Positions 48,101-58,100 of a stretch of 64,000 bases of DNA are shown here, one piece after another. Numbering within the stretch: the first letter of the stretch is position 1; each line of letters begins with the position of its first letter. The stretch is from Tribonema minus (taxonomy: Eukaryota > Sar > Xanthophyceae > Tribonematales > Tribonemataceae): the NCBI GenBank assembly GCA_017506865.1, contig JAFCMP010000536.1, positions 558,001 through 622,000 on the forward strand. The letters run 5' to 3'. Below the pieces are notes generated by a model. It made no database searches. It had not been told where the DNA came from and saw nothing but the letters and a program-made list of their open reading frames with translations. Made by a program: the position numbers and the translations under genes.

Positions 48101-50641
48101 GGATACGGATGAAAATCAGAACCGTGGAGCTGTGTTGCTGGGGGTGCCGGTGGGCCACAGCAGCTTTGTGGACGCATGGCTGCGCAGGGAAGCGGGTGCA
48201 GGCGGGGCAGGGGCTCGATTTGCAGAGCGATGCGCGCGCCTGACATCTCCGAGGGCTATGTTCAGGTTACTGCGCTACTGCGTGGTGCCTCGCATGACGT
48301 ACTGCCTGCGCACCATTCCCACTACGCAGACAGCGCCAGCCGCCAAGGAGTGGGATCGGGTCACGCAGTGGGTGCTTGAGCACTCAATGGGCCTGCAGCC
48401 ACCAGGCCAGACCTGGCGCCAGTTTGAGCAAAGTGGGGCCCACTTCCATCTGGCAGCGCACGGCCCAGCCTTACAGCAAGCGCGACTCCCAACACGGCAT
48501 GGCGGCCTTGGCATTACCAGCGCCTGCGACATCACTGATGCTGCGTATGTGGCGGGCACGTTGCAAGCGCTGCAACCAGCACTCTCTGGATGGGCGGGAG
48601 TGCTGCAGCAGGCGGCTCCTCAAGCGGCTGCAGACAACGCTGCTGAGGATGCGGCAACACAAGCGGCACCGGCAGCAGCGGCAGCAGCACCAGCACCAGC
48701 AGCATCAGCAGCGGCAACTGTTGAAGCGGCAGCGGCAGTTGCCAGTGGAGGCGCGACCGCTCCGGCAGCGGCAACTGCATCAGCGGCTGGCCGCGCTTAT
48801 GGCGCAGCCATTCCGGCAACACACGACGCAGCTGCCGCTGGATCAGGGGCCGCGGCGGCAGCACAGGCGGCACCAGCGGCAGCAGCAGCAGCGGCGGCGC
48901 ACGGCGCAACTACTCCGGCGGCAGCAGCAGCGGCGGCAGCAGCAGCTGCTCCAGCATCAGAGGCTGCTGCAGCAGCGGCAGCACATGTTGCACCTCAAGT
49001 GGCCTCGGCGGCATCACTAACTGCAGCATCAACAGCAGCGGCTGCGGGCATAGGCAATACAGCTGCTACAGGCCCTACTAGCCTAAGGGCTGCTGCAGCA
49101 CCTGCAACAGGAGCAGCGTCGGCAGGCGGCGCCGCAACCGTGCCGGCTGCGACAGCGGCAATGGCGGTGGCAGCGGCCAATGCGGCAGGTGCTGCACCAA
49201 CACCTGCGGCAGCAGCAACACCACTGGCAGCAGCAGCAACGGCAGGCGGCACAGCTGCAGCACCAGCGCACGCAGCAGCGGCAGCCGTCAATGCAGGCGC
49301 TGCGCGTTCCACACCAGCAATGCTACAAGGCGCAGCAGCAGCAGAGGTGGCGCGCCTGCCCCTCATGCGGACGATCGCCACAGCTGCCACATCTCTACGT
49401 GCAGCAACAGGTGACAAGCTGGAACATATACTGCCACCAGCGCTAACGCCACTGCAGCAGCAACCACCTACGCAGCAGCCGCCGCTGCGGCCGACAGCAG
49501 GTGGTGGCACTGGTGCGGATGCTGCTTGCGTACTTGACGCCAGTGCTCTGCAGTTGCAGTGTAGCCTGAAGCGCCCCAATCAGAGTGCGCTTGCAGATGC
49601 CGTCGCTACCGAGCTTGCAGATAAGGTGGAGGCGGACCTGCAACAGCTGCCGCAGGGCACGCAACGCACGCAAGCACTTGCTCGATTCCGGTCGCAGCGC
49701 CACATGCACTCGATCGGCATGGCATTCCTCAACGAGCCCATGTACTCCACAACGGCTTCGTTCGATGGCCTATCCTGGCAGCTGGCCGTCAAACGCGCCA
49801 TCGGAGTAGAGGAGCAGACGGCAGGCTGCAAGCTGTGCGGGAAGTCGCCGGGCGGCACCCTGCATGCACGGCTGTGTCAAGCGCCACGCGTCAAGGCGCA
49901 CGACACCATTGTCCACAATAGCGTCAAGAGGGCCACGCAGCGCCTCCTGCGGCAATACCTCAAAACGGGACTGGTGGACGAGGACTACACGCCGTTTCTG
50001 GGGTCCGCCGGGCCGCCGGGGAGTCGCAGGATGGACATCGTGCTGCCTGCCGACGCCTTCCCGGTGACCGGCTACGACGACCCGACACGCCACCTACCGC
50101 TCATGGTGGACGTTACCTGCTTCGAGGCACAGGTGGCGTCGCGGGCGGCGAAGACTGCAGCAGACCCCGAGCGATGCTGCCGCGACCAAGAGGCCGCCAA
50201 GACTACCCACTATTCTGGTCATTATGATCAGAATTGCTACAAACTTGCCACATTGGCAATAGGGTCATTTGGCAGCATCGGGGAGCAGGGGCGGAAGCTG
50301 CTGGAGGCTGTGGCGACGGAGTATGCCAGCAGGATGTCAGTGCCCGGAGGAGCGCGCCCTAAAGCTCTCAAGGGCATCGCCCTGGCGCGCTTACGCTCGG
50401 CACTGTCGGCAGCGCTCCACATGGCGTACTCTGGCCGTGTCATGACACACATGGCAGAATCCAGGGGGGGGGCGCACATGGAGGAGGACGTAGGGGAGGA
50501 CCCCGAGATGCCATTTGGCGGCGGCGGCGTTTGAGTGGTTGTCGTTGCGACACTTTCAGAATGTCATACGACATGTAGATTCCTTACAGCTAGATGCCAA
50601 TCATCTGGGCTTTTTCGCGCCCTGAGCGAGAATTAATAAAA
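45109..50641 (+). mobile_element. Apparently full-length RLE-type non-LTR retrotransposon
   Basis: About 5.5 kb, bounded by perfect 14-bp direct repeats. It has a short leader (about 86 bases), one uninterrupted ORF, and a 3' UTR of about 107 bases. The 3' UTR carries a hairpin GGGC-TTTTTCGC-GCCC and ends in an A-rich AATTAATAA. There are no long terminal repeats. The 3' UTR matches three short copies at 54818-56043, which defines the element's 3' end independently. The intact ORF and unmutated duplication indicate recent insertion. Confidence 0.9.
45195..50534 (+). CDS. Non-LTR retrotransposon polyprotein: zinc fingers, reverse transcriptase, restriction-like endonuclease
   Basis: 1779 residues, no frameshift. 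It copies element RNA into DNA at a nicked target. N-terminus: a C2H2 finger (C127, C130, H150, H155) and a CxxC pair set (C185, C188, C211, C214). A Gly/Ser/Arg-rich spacer follows. Reverse transcriptase: motif A LDLKNAF (806-812) and catalytic YMDDA (902-906), with GFKQGDPAAP between them. After the thumb comes a long Ala/Pro/Gln-rich segment (about 1140-1430). C-terminus: a CCHC knuckle (C1545, C1548, H1557, C1561) and a restriction-like endonuclease with RRMDIV (D1614) and LMVDVTCFE (D1639). This order of RT, CCHC, then PD-(D/E)xK-type nuclease is that of site-selective R2/NeSL/Hero-like elements and excludes the APE-type (L1) lineages. The clade cannot be fixed without a tree. Confidence 0.95.
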   Translation: MKRISWRRREARIANSESAQKCKESDLACAQAQDISTSAADGNGACQQDDGTSGSSRATGDGRAAHKRKRVQNDGWSISDQTGEGEHTGGQSAVKRSRTGHNSLEQQRLMLDDEAGGGGSADPEYKCNLCDLVVKKGMSLLSLQQRLNAHIAAKHQRKHHSGTATTFLERSDLSTSHLQTIYTECALCKNLFHANKTFRVDSSDASAGKHCRKCRPITSPAAVAATLSTTASAAPLAPDASTATATTSLPQQQPACTPIGNPYAKGPAHAQQAPAAQAGGSSSSGSSKRPERGGSSATRGGRGRSGGRGRGNGGRVRSGSNDADISSSRATSGSRTGGGSSSGAGGGSAAGTKDSGAGNGRSSDASSRSGGASNSGSGARTQNGRGGRGSGRSSDSGGRGCGRGGRGGGGGGPRAAGAATAAAAPGPAGAAGGAGGLFTWTISTPAVAAVLDSISLDELCKLQFATTRSLARPRNRRYVGAALENAATHLLAHTMTMFVNAAREPDSAGRVQRLQRSTILHHLMPSLITSTDGAPGITRSDRIRMLARGELDRLVPALLAHARAHRRWRARQQTEAAINAYVLQCMGTRGGLQQAARSLQPKTVAIPDDDCLAAMQSKHPPAAPGEQLHELSGMVDQLVAKAADMPAELSLLQGEGIEPETVAKLIQRASPYSGAGPSGLRYSHLQDALRTSWGRHEFAAVLTRWLQTVMREAARLPDAFWQLHGAGRLTPLAEQQEDGTAKQRPIVCGEVLQRLCTSVYVADRKDFLAELLEPDGQYGVAVSAGAEKAAMAGKLAYELGHWQFMLDLKNAFNMVFVLAAAEWVAAQLPDFLDYFIGTYVRTRPRLLFQHVDGSTRIIMSQRGFKQGDPAAPMLFCGAIAQCLKRFNEAAAAQRTRRRMGAYMDDANVRTGACTLTQDDIQAVAQLKQHFAEVGLELNLTKSRALPGRGHVVTDHERQLLQQLGVQLVGDTDENQNRGAVLLGVPVGHSSFVDAWLRREAGAGGAGARFAERCARLTSPRAMFRLLRYCVVPRMTYCLRTIPTTQTAPAAKEWDRVTQWVLEHSMGLQPPGQTWRQFEQSGAHFHLAAHGPALQQARLPTRHGGLGITSACDITDAAYVAGTLQALQPALSGWAGVLQQAAPQAAADNAAEDAATQAAPAAAAAAPAPAASAAATVEAAAAVASGGATAPAAATASAAGRAYGAAIPATHDAAAAGSGAAAAAQAAPAAAAAAAAHGATTPAAAAAAAAAAAPASEAAAAAAAHVAPQVASAASLTAASTAAAAGIGNTAATGPTSLRAAAAPATGAASAGGAATVPAATAAMAVAAANAAGAAPTPAAAATPLAAAATAGGTAAAPAHAAAAAVNAGAARSTPAMLQGAAAAEVARLPLMRTIATAATSLRAATGDKLEHILPPALTPLQQQPPTQQPPLRPTAGGGTGADAACVLDASALQLQCSLKRPNQSALADAVATELADKVEADLQQLPQGTQRTQALARFRSQRHMHSIGMAFLNEPMYSTTASFDGLSWQLAVKRAIGVEEQTAGCKLCGKSPGGTLHARLCQAPRVKAHDTIVHNSVKRATQRLLRQYLKTGLVDEDYTPFLGSAGPPGSRRMDIVLPADAFPVTGYDDPTRHLPLMVDVTCFEAQVASRAAKTAADPERCCRDQEAAKTTHYSGHYDQNCYKLATLAIGSFGSIGEQGRKLLEAVATEYASRMSVPGGARPKALKGIALARLRSALSAALHMAYSGRVMTHMAESRGGAHMEEDVGEDPEMPFGGGGV

Positions 50642-50655
50642 AGTACAAATGTAAA
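50642..50655. repeat. Right target-site duplication of the retrotransposon
   Basis: Identical to 45095-45108 and directly follows the A-rich 3' end of the element. Confidence 0.85.
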
Positions 50656-52038
50656 AAAGGCCGCGAAAGCTAACTGCCCGCGGTGCATCACTGGCACGCG
50701 ATCTTTGTGAGCACCTTGAAGCAAGATGGTCTGCAACATGCGGCGCGGCACCACACGCACACGAGGGACATTTGGGCTGCAGGAGCCGTGTGTATCGTAT
50801 GTCGCACGCGTACCGTTTGAACGTCGGTCGGTAACACTGAAGAATTTTTTCAAGCTTCTGGTACATGTGCCTGTATGTAGGTGTGCCTCTAGGTGTGGCT
50901 GCATGCATCACACCAAATCGTTACCAAGTTCCTTGTGATGAGTGATAGGCATCAGCTCTGGCACACAGAGTTCAAAAAAGTCCTGGCACACTGTGTTCGT
51001 CAGACTGGTCACTTTGTGGTTCTAATTGCAATGTGCATGTACTTGAACTACGCTATATGGCTGCATGAAACGCTGCCTTGTTGACATGACAACGCCACAT
51101 ATTGAAAAGTCAAGCGCAGCGTGGCAATGCAACCAACACCGCAAGACACTCGCACACCCACACCCACACACGCACAGGCATGCGGGCACACAACAAGCAG
51201 CAGAAAGTGACACGCCGCGGCCAATGTCAAGTGTAGACGGGCCACGCATGCCTGGTGCATTCAACAAACAGAAGAGTTTGCAATATGTAAAGAGGGACAC
51301 GCGTACAACGACAAGTGTCCCCCCTGCGTCTCTACGGAGAGAGCGCCCCCCGCGCAGAAGCGGGGGGCGCCAGAATGGGGAGGCAGGTAGGTATGCTCCT
51401 CTAGCGAGCCTACCGTGTCAGCTAAAGGCGCGTCACACAAGAATCATGCGCGCGCGCGCACACACACCACCGTCACACGCGTGTTACATTTCTATGCGGT
51501 GTCGCCGCAGCAAGTACGCGCCAGGTTGGCACATTGCAGGCACCGCGCGCGCTGCGTTCACGTCGCCGTGAGGCAGGAGTTGTCGCTCGTATACATACAA
51601 GCCCATCGGGGTGGGGGGAGAGAGGGGGGGGAGGGGGGAGGGGGGGCGAGCGGGTAATTGATGGATCGCCGTTGCGGGGGGGGGGGGGGGGGAGAGGGGT
51701 CCCGCAAACACACAGGGGGTCAAAAAGTAGGCCTACGTTAAACATACAGTGATGGGTGCCGAGCTCGATGCAGTGGCGGCGGTGGTCGCTTGGGGAGGAG
51801 GGGGCGCGGGGCTCAGAGGGTCGGGGGAAAGCCCCCACACAAAACCCCCTGTGTCTGCCGCCGCCGCCGCCCCCGTCCCCGCCTTCCGCTTGCCAAGGCG
51901 CAGGCGTTGCTGCTGCTGCCGCTCGCGCTGGCTAAACATGGTAAAGGATGCCCCCCCGCCCCGTGCGGTGGTCACCCCCCGCGCCGCTCGACAACAGCGG
52001 CGCGGGGAGGGGGGGGGGGGGAGGGGGGGGGAGCGCGC
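50656..52038. other. Intergenic region with homopolymer tracts
   Basis: No supported gene. G-rich runs occur at about 51610-51650 and 51676-51693, and again near 52010-52030, just downstream of the kinase stop codon. Confidence 0.45.
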
Positions 52039-53698
52039 CTAGCGAATGCTGGGGGGGTCACGGCGCCGCAGCCGCAGGTGGCCGAAGAGAACCTTCTGCA
52101 GCCAGTGCATTTGCGACGCGGCGCGCGACCGGCCGCGGCAGCGCTCCGCCGCTGCCGCCACCGCCGCCGCTGCCGCCGCCTCCTCCTTCGCCTCCGCCGC
52201 CGCCACGGCCGCCGGGCACGCGAGCAACGGCGGCGGCGGCGGCAGCAGCGCTGCGGGGGCGGCGGCATGCACGGCGATCCAGGGGTGGTGCAGCAGCGCC
52301 GCGGCGGTCCAGCGCTGCGCGGGGTCGGGCTGCAGCATGCAGCGGATGAAGTGCTTGGCCTCGACGCTGACGTGCGCCCAGAACTTGGCGTGGAAGCAGT
52401 AGTCGGCGCGCACGATGGAGCGGAAGAGCGTCTGCACGCTCGCGGCGTGGAAGGGCGCGTAGCCGCCGAGCAGCGCGTACGCGACGACGCCTAGCGACCA
52501 GACGTCGACCTGCGTGCCGTAGGGCTGGCCGAGGATGATCTCGGGGGCGACGTATTGGGGGGTTCCGCAGGCTTCGTCGCACGTGGTGAGGTCGGCGACG
52601 CGCTTCGCAAAGCCAAAGTCCGTGAGCTTGAGGTCGGTGTCGTCGGAGTCGCTCACGCAGAGGATGTTCTCGGGCTTGATGTCCCTGCAGGGGCAAATGA
52701 TAGGGCAGATTATGAGACAATTTGCAAAAATTACTCAAGATCTTCAGGGTTCTTCTCACGCGACCTGAGCATACCATGCACTGTTTGGTTACGACCCAGT
52801 GCGCATTGTCCTTGATGTCCCTGCGTGAATAGGGTTGTGCAATGGCGCACGACATGTGAACGGATTCAACATGCATGTTAAAGGTTGCCTGCTTTTCACA
52901 GGATCATGACATGCAGACTTGAGATACGCCTAGTCCATTACAGCATACCAGTAAAGTACACCATACATGCATATCATACACCATATCAAGAAAACATCAT
53001 ACGCCGTTGGACAACCCTACATACCTGTGAACGATGCCCGCGGTGTGAACGTGGGCGACCGTCTCGAGCAACCTCGCCATCACCGCCGCCGCGGGCGCCT
53101 CCATGAAACATGTCCTCTTCTGTATCCTGTCGAACAGATCGCCTGCGCTGGCCAGCTCCTGCACCAGCGCTGTGCAGCCGCTGGCGTCGTGGAAGAGGTC
53201 GAAGACGGCGCAGACTCCCGGGTGTTCAATACAGGAGGTCAGAGCTACCTCTCGCCTGAGGGATACAATGTCTGCCGTCCTGAGCCGCCGTGTGTCTACC
53301 ATCTTGACGGCGAACTTGCGGCCGGTATCGCGGCAGGTGCACTCGTACACCTGGGAGAAAGCCCCCTTCCCCAGCCGCCTTCCCAGCGCGTAGTGGGTAT
53401 CGAGCGAGCAGTTGGCACAGGTTGGGTCGGCCTCCCACCCTCTGCCACGCCGGCGCCAGTGCCCCGCTTTGAGCAGCTTGTCATCGTAGTGAGACAGGGG
53501 GCAGTATCTTGTGTCAGTGGGGCTGCCGAGGACAGTGTGTGCCGCTGCCATGGCGTTGGTGTTGGTGGGCGTAGGTGCCGAAGTTGATGTTGTGGAAGGT
53601 GAGCGGCCTTCGAGGCGGTGCACGTGACAGCTGGGCGTGCAGTCGCTGTCACTCTCATGGCGCGCCTCCACAGCCACCGGCGATGGCAGCGCGTGCAT
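52039..53698 (-). CDS. CaMK/CDPK-like serine/threonine protein kinase
   Basis: Protein kinase, two exons: 53698-53025 and 52684-52039 (stop 52041-52039); the join recreates the HRD motif in frame. About 439 residues from the first ATG; a later in-frame ATG (MAAAHTVLG) is also possible. Seen in order: glycine loop LGKGAFSQVYE, catalytic lysine in FAVKMVD, alphaC glutamate in LRREVAL, HRDIKPENIL, DFGFAK, TPQYVAPEII (activation segment end), and GVVAYALLGGYAPF. The HRDIKPEN loop, GTPQYVAPE and late-lobe HPWI are typical of the CaMK group. The C-terminal tail is Ala-rich then basic (LQKVLFGHLRLRRRD), which might bind calmodulin; no EF-hands are seen within these exons. An echo of the second exon start lies in the intron. 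Confidence 0.9.
52806..52830 (-). repeat. Upstream echo of kinase exon 2
   Basis: GCAGGGACATCAAG, the start of the second exon with part of its acceptor, recurs as ACGCAGGGACATCAAGG about 130 bases upstream in transcription, then diverges. Confidence 0.75.
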
Positions 53699-54807
53699 GT
53701 GTTTGCCGCTCGTGCGACTCCTCCTGGCCTGACCCTGAGATTGCAGTTCAGCTCAGCTCAGACCTCCGACGCCCGCGAGGTATCCGAGGCCTACTGCCTC
53801 ACACGCCCATCATCTATCTGCGTGTACTCTCCCTGGTGCATCAAGCTTGCTGGTGTGCTTGCGAGCTGGCTGACTAACTACTAGGCGTCTCACTCACGCA
53901 GAACCTTTTTATGTGACATCGAATGGATCGAGCTCTTGCCGATGGTTTCGCTTGAAAGGTGAGCAGCTGCCGGTCAGGCCGACACAATCAAGTGCAATCC
54001 GCAATGTGCGAGCTGGCGAGTATGACTGCGTCATCATGAAGCGTAGCGCGTCGTGCTCGCTAGTGAAGCCGTAGTGAAGCCCGAAAAATGCTAAACACGA
54101 CACTGATCTGAAACGAAACGACATTTTTTGAGGGCCTGGAGGAGCGAGGAGAAAGCAAGCAACCGGCACGGCCAACACGTAACTTAGTAGTAGCGCGAGG
54201 CAAGCCAGCAGAATTCTATCCAACACATGCGTGTGAAGGCCGCTGTTGCGACACACGTCCCATCGTGATCACGCAGATTTCATATCCCAGATACTGCATC
54301 ATGATAATCCCGTGTACGGACGGGCCATTTTTAATCCTGCGCGCGCCTGCTGCTGCAGCGGAGGACGGACAGCTCATCCATCGGTGGCGTTGACGGACTT
54401 GGCAAGCATGCTTATCGGCAGCTCCAGCTCTGTCAGCATGGGGCACACGACAAGTCACCAGTTGGCGATATGCAGTGGCAGTGTGTGTTCACCCGCATCT
54501 GCTTTTCGATGTCCTTAGATACGATATATCCAAGGATGAAAAAAAAACTTTTGCAATTCATGCAATTCATGAAGCTGATGTTGTTGTTCGTGGCTACTGG
54601 CGCCACACATCAACTACATACGTGAGCAACCAGCATGGCGATGGTAACTGTGTACATCAAACGTGGGTGTCACCTGCAGTGCCGCAAAGTCTGATTCTGG
54701 AAGCAGTTGCACCTTGGTGCGCGCTTAGGTGTACAGCACATGTATTGGCGGCAGTATGAGCATGCTGCAGCCGCAAGCAACCATCGCGTCTGACCCTCAG
54801 CCTACAT
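53699..54807. other. Intergenic region
   Basis: Probably includes the kinase promoter. No coding exon could be supported on either strand. Confidence 0.4.
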
Positions 54808-55084
54808 GTACACAGGGCGGCGTTTGGGTGGCAGTGGTTGCGACACTTTCAGACTGTCATACGACATGTAGATTCCGTACAGCTAGATGCCAATCATCTG
54901 GGCTTTTTCGCGCCCTGAGCGAGAATTTTAAAATGAAAAGTACACAGTGGCGGCGGCGGCGTTTGAGTGGTTGTCGTTGTGACACTTTAAGACTGTCATA
55001 CGACATGTAGATTCCTTACAGCTAGATGCCAATCATCTGGGCTTTTTCGCGCCCTGAGCGAGAATTAATAAAAAGTACACAGGG
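54808..55084 (+). mobile_element. Two adjacent 3'-tail copies of the retrotransposon at the same GTACACAG target
   Basis: Copy 1 occupies about 54818-54939 and copy 2 about 54948-55074. Both match the full element from the last codons (GGCGGCGTTTG) through the hairpin to the A-rich end. Target repeats read GTACACAGGG at 54808-54817, GTACACAG at 54940-54947 and GTACACAGGG at 55075-55084. The second insertion thus used the duplicated target of the first. Confidence 0.9.
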
Positions 55085-55161
55085 TTGCTATTTTGATCCC
55101 CTCGGGAGTGCACAGTGTTTGCGCAACATATCAGCGGGCCCTGCTGCCGCCCCAACACTGC

Positions 55162-58100
55162 TTAGCACCCAAGCGCGTCGTTTGGCGCCAGCACTTCAAC
55201 AGCGGTGCCGTCGGCGGCGGTCTCTACGTGCACCACCGAATGCGGCACCACCGCAGCGGACGACTCCGCCCCGCGCTCGCCGCCCCGTGCCGCCGCCGCA
55301 GCGGCGACGTGCCCTCCTTCAACTTCAACTTCAACCTCTGACGCCTCCTCAGCAGCGCTCGGCGCACCGGCGCCGTCCGCGCTGACAGCAGTTGCATGGC
55401 GGTTGGCAGCGGCCACCGGCACTGCGGCGCTCTCCTCAGGGGGGGCGCGCGCGTGCGCCGCTTGCTGCTGCGGGGGGGCTTTGTTAGGGGGCAGCGCCAT
55501 CTTGGAGGTGAACGCGCGCGCCGCGTCGGGCGACGCGAGCCCCCCTTTGTAAAGGGAGTGGCTCGCCGCGCCGCTCTCCGCCTCGCGGTGCATGGCCTTG
55601 GTGCGCACCTGTGGAAAGAAGAGGGGCAGCATGGGGGGTTAAGGGGGTGGGGGGGGGTGGTGGGGGGGGGGGGCACTGAAGATGACGAATATTTGAAGCT
55701 ACCAGAATTGCTCTTCGCTTCGAAGTGCTTTTTTGTTGTTTCTTGCCAAGGGCGCAAAAGCGCCCAGATGGTGGATGTCAAGCTCGCTGCCGGAATCTGC
55801 ATGCATCTCGTAAAAACGTGAGAGTGCCTCGATGCGCGTTGACGATCACTTCTGATTGATTGATCATCATCGCCAAACGTACCTTGAGAGGTACACATCC
55901 CGAGATGCCATTTGGCGGCGGCGGCGTTTGAGTGGTTGTCGTTGAGATACTTTCAGAAGTCACACGACATGCAGATTCCGTACAGCAGCATCAAGTTAGA
56001 ATCATCTGGGCTTTTTCGCGCCCTGAGCGAGAATTGATGAAAAGTACACATCCGCACACGCACGTGCTCGCTAACGTCCGCTATCAATGGCCATCTCATA
56101 GCAGCGCATCTGCACCTGCCAGTTGTCTTTGGTTCCTGCTGACCTGTATTTCCATGAGCATGTCTGTCGGCAGCCGCACGGTCGTGTGTATGCTGCGGTA
56201 CCCATTGGCCTTGGGAAAGTCGACGTAATTCTTGTAGCGCCCTGCCTGCGGCCACAGCGATAAGACCACGGCATACACCTGTCGTGGCGACGGCAGCAGC
56301 GCGAGGGGCAGCATGAGAAGGGGCTCTTTCTGTGACATTGTACTGGGTTCACAGGCTCAAGAGCTGACAGATCAAACTTTGAAAGAGCTGAAGGTGGGTG
56401 CCAGGTGCCAGCAGCGGCAACATAGGGGGCGAGAGTAGCGGGCCAGTAGAACACGTGTTTGCACTAAAAGCAGCATGGGCTGATGGCTGCCAATCCTCTC
56501 AGCACTTTTAACTTGAAGTACAAGGCAGTAGTGAATAGATCATCATACCTACCTACGGTGGGCACTGCTCGCATCACGCAGCGGGCGGCATGGGCTAAGG
56601 GTTAGGGCTAGGAATGGGGCGTAATGTTACATACCTACCCACACGCTACCTGAGCGATGCTCACCTCGTGCAGCAGCGCGCTGTCCGCGTCGCGCAGCGG
56701 CGGCGGATACGAGTGCAGCGTGTACAGTCTATCCTCCACATCCGGCGGCGGCGCGCGCAGCGCCAGAGCCCCCCCTTTTGGCGCTGCCGCAAGGGGGGCC
56801 GCGCCGCGCGCCGCCGCCGCAGCGGCGGCGGCGGCGGCAGCGCGTTTCCGCTTGGCGCCGCGTGCGCGCTCGGAGCGCTGCCGCGGTGGCATCGAGCGCT
56901 GCTGCTGCGCCTCTATCGCGCGCTGCTGCTGCGCCTCTGGGGGGGAGCGCTGCTGCGCCTCTGTTGTTGAGCGGTGCTGCTGCTGTGCAGCGCCATCCTC
57001 GGCGCACGCGGTGACTGCGGCGGCGGCGGCGGCAAGTTCTACGCGGCGTTGCGCGGGGTGGACGATGATGCGGAGGCCAATCATGTCGTGCACGTCCTGC
57101 GTGATGGCAGCAGCGGCGGCAGCAGCAGGAGGCAGCAGCAAGTAAGCGCCAGGGCCTGGGCTGGTGGCTGCTGCAGAGCAATGATGCAGCCAATGACTCA
57201 TAATTAGAGGGGATGGTTACAGTCGTGCGAGAAACGTTGGCAGCAGCAGCAGCAGCAGCAGCGACGGCAGCAGCAGCAGATCATGGCCAAAGCACACGCT
57301 GGCAGCAGGCGACGCCGTGCGCGCGCGCGCTGCGTGCGCCAACTTCAACAACCAGATGTACAGTTGAAGTTCAAAGCGCCAGACACGACAAACAGGGGCG
57401 CAGTTGAAGTTCAAAGCGCCAAGAATGCGTCAAGTGTACCTCGAGGTTCTTGTTCTGGCGGAACACCTTGCGGAACGTGCTGACGAGCCCTTTGGTGCGG
57501 CCCTGCAGCTCAAAGTGCCGCACGCGACCGTGCAGTGGGGGGTGCGCCTCCAGCGCCACCAGCAGCTGTATTTTGGCGCTGCAGCAGGGGGCAACGGCAG
57601 GGATAAGGTTGTGCTAGTCGCTATGATACGTGCTTTAATTCAGATGCTCTGAAGTACTGTAGTTGCACTTTGATACACCGCGCAAAGGGGGGGGGGCTCC
57701 AGCGCCACCAGCAGCTGCACTTTGGCGCTGCGGCAGTGGACGATGGCAGGGGTGAGGTCATGATAATTACTATATATGCTTTGAAGATTGAATACATGAA
57801 CTTTGAAGTAATTGCGCTGTGATACATGCTTTATGTAATACTTTGAGGCAGACGCACTTTGAAGTATGTAAACAAGCGTAATGCAATTGTGCGCGCACGA
57901 GGCTGGATACACTTTGAAGCAGTTGCACTTTGAAGTACGTTTGGATGCATGTAAACTGCGTGTATAATTGTGCGCGAACGAGGCCAGTCGCTTGCTGCAC
58001 GGCACCGGTCGCTCTGCTGGTGGTACGCACAAGGGTGCTGCATCCAGTCAGAGCGGGGCTTGTAACTTTCTGAGAAACACACTTGGACATCGGGCACACG

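Noticed and set aside
48376-49579. Gln/Arg-rich and Ala-rich frames on both strands inside the retrotransposon
   Set aside because: Shadows of the Ala-rich linker of the 1779-residue ORF, which carries the RT and nuclease motifs.
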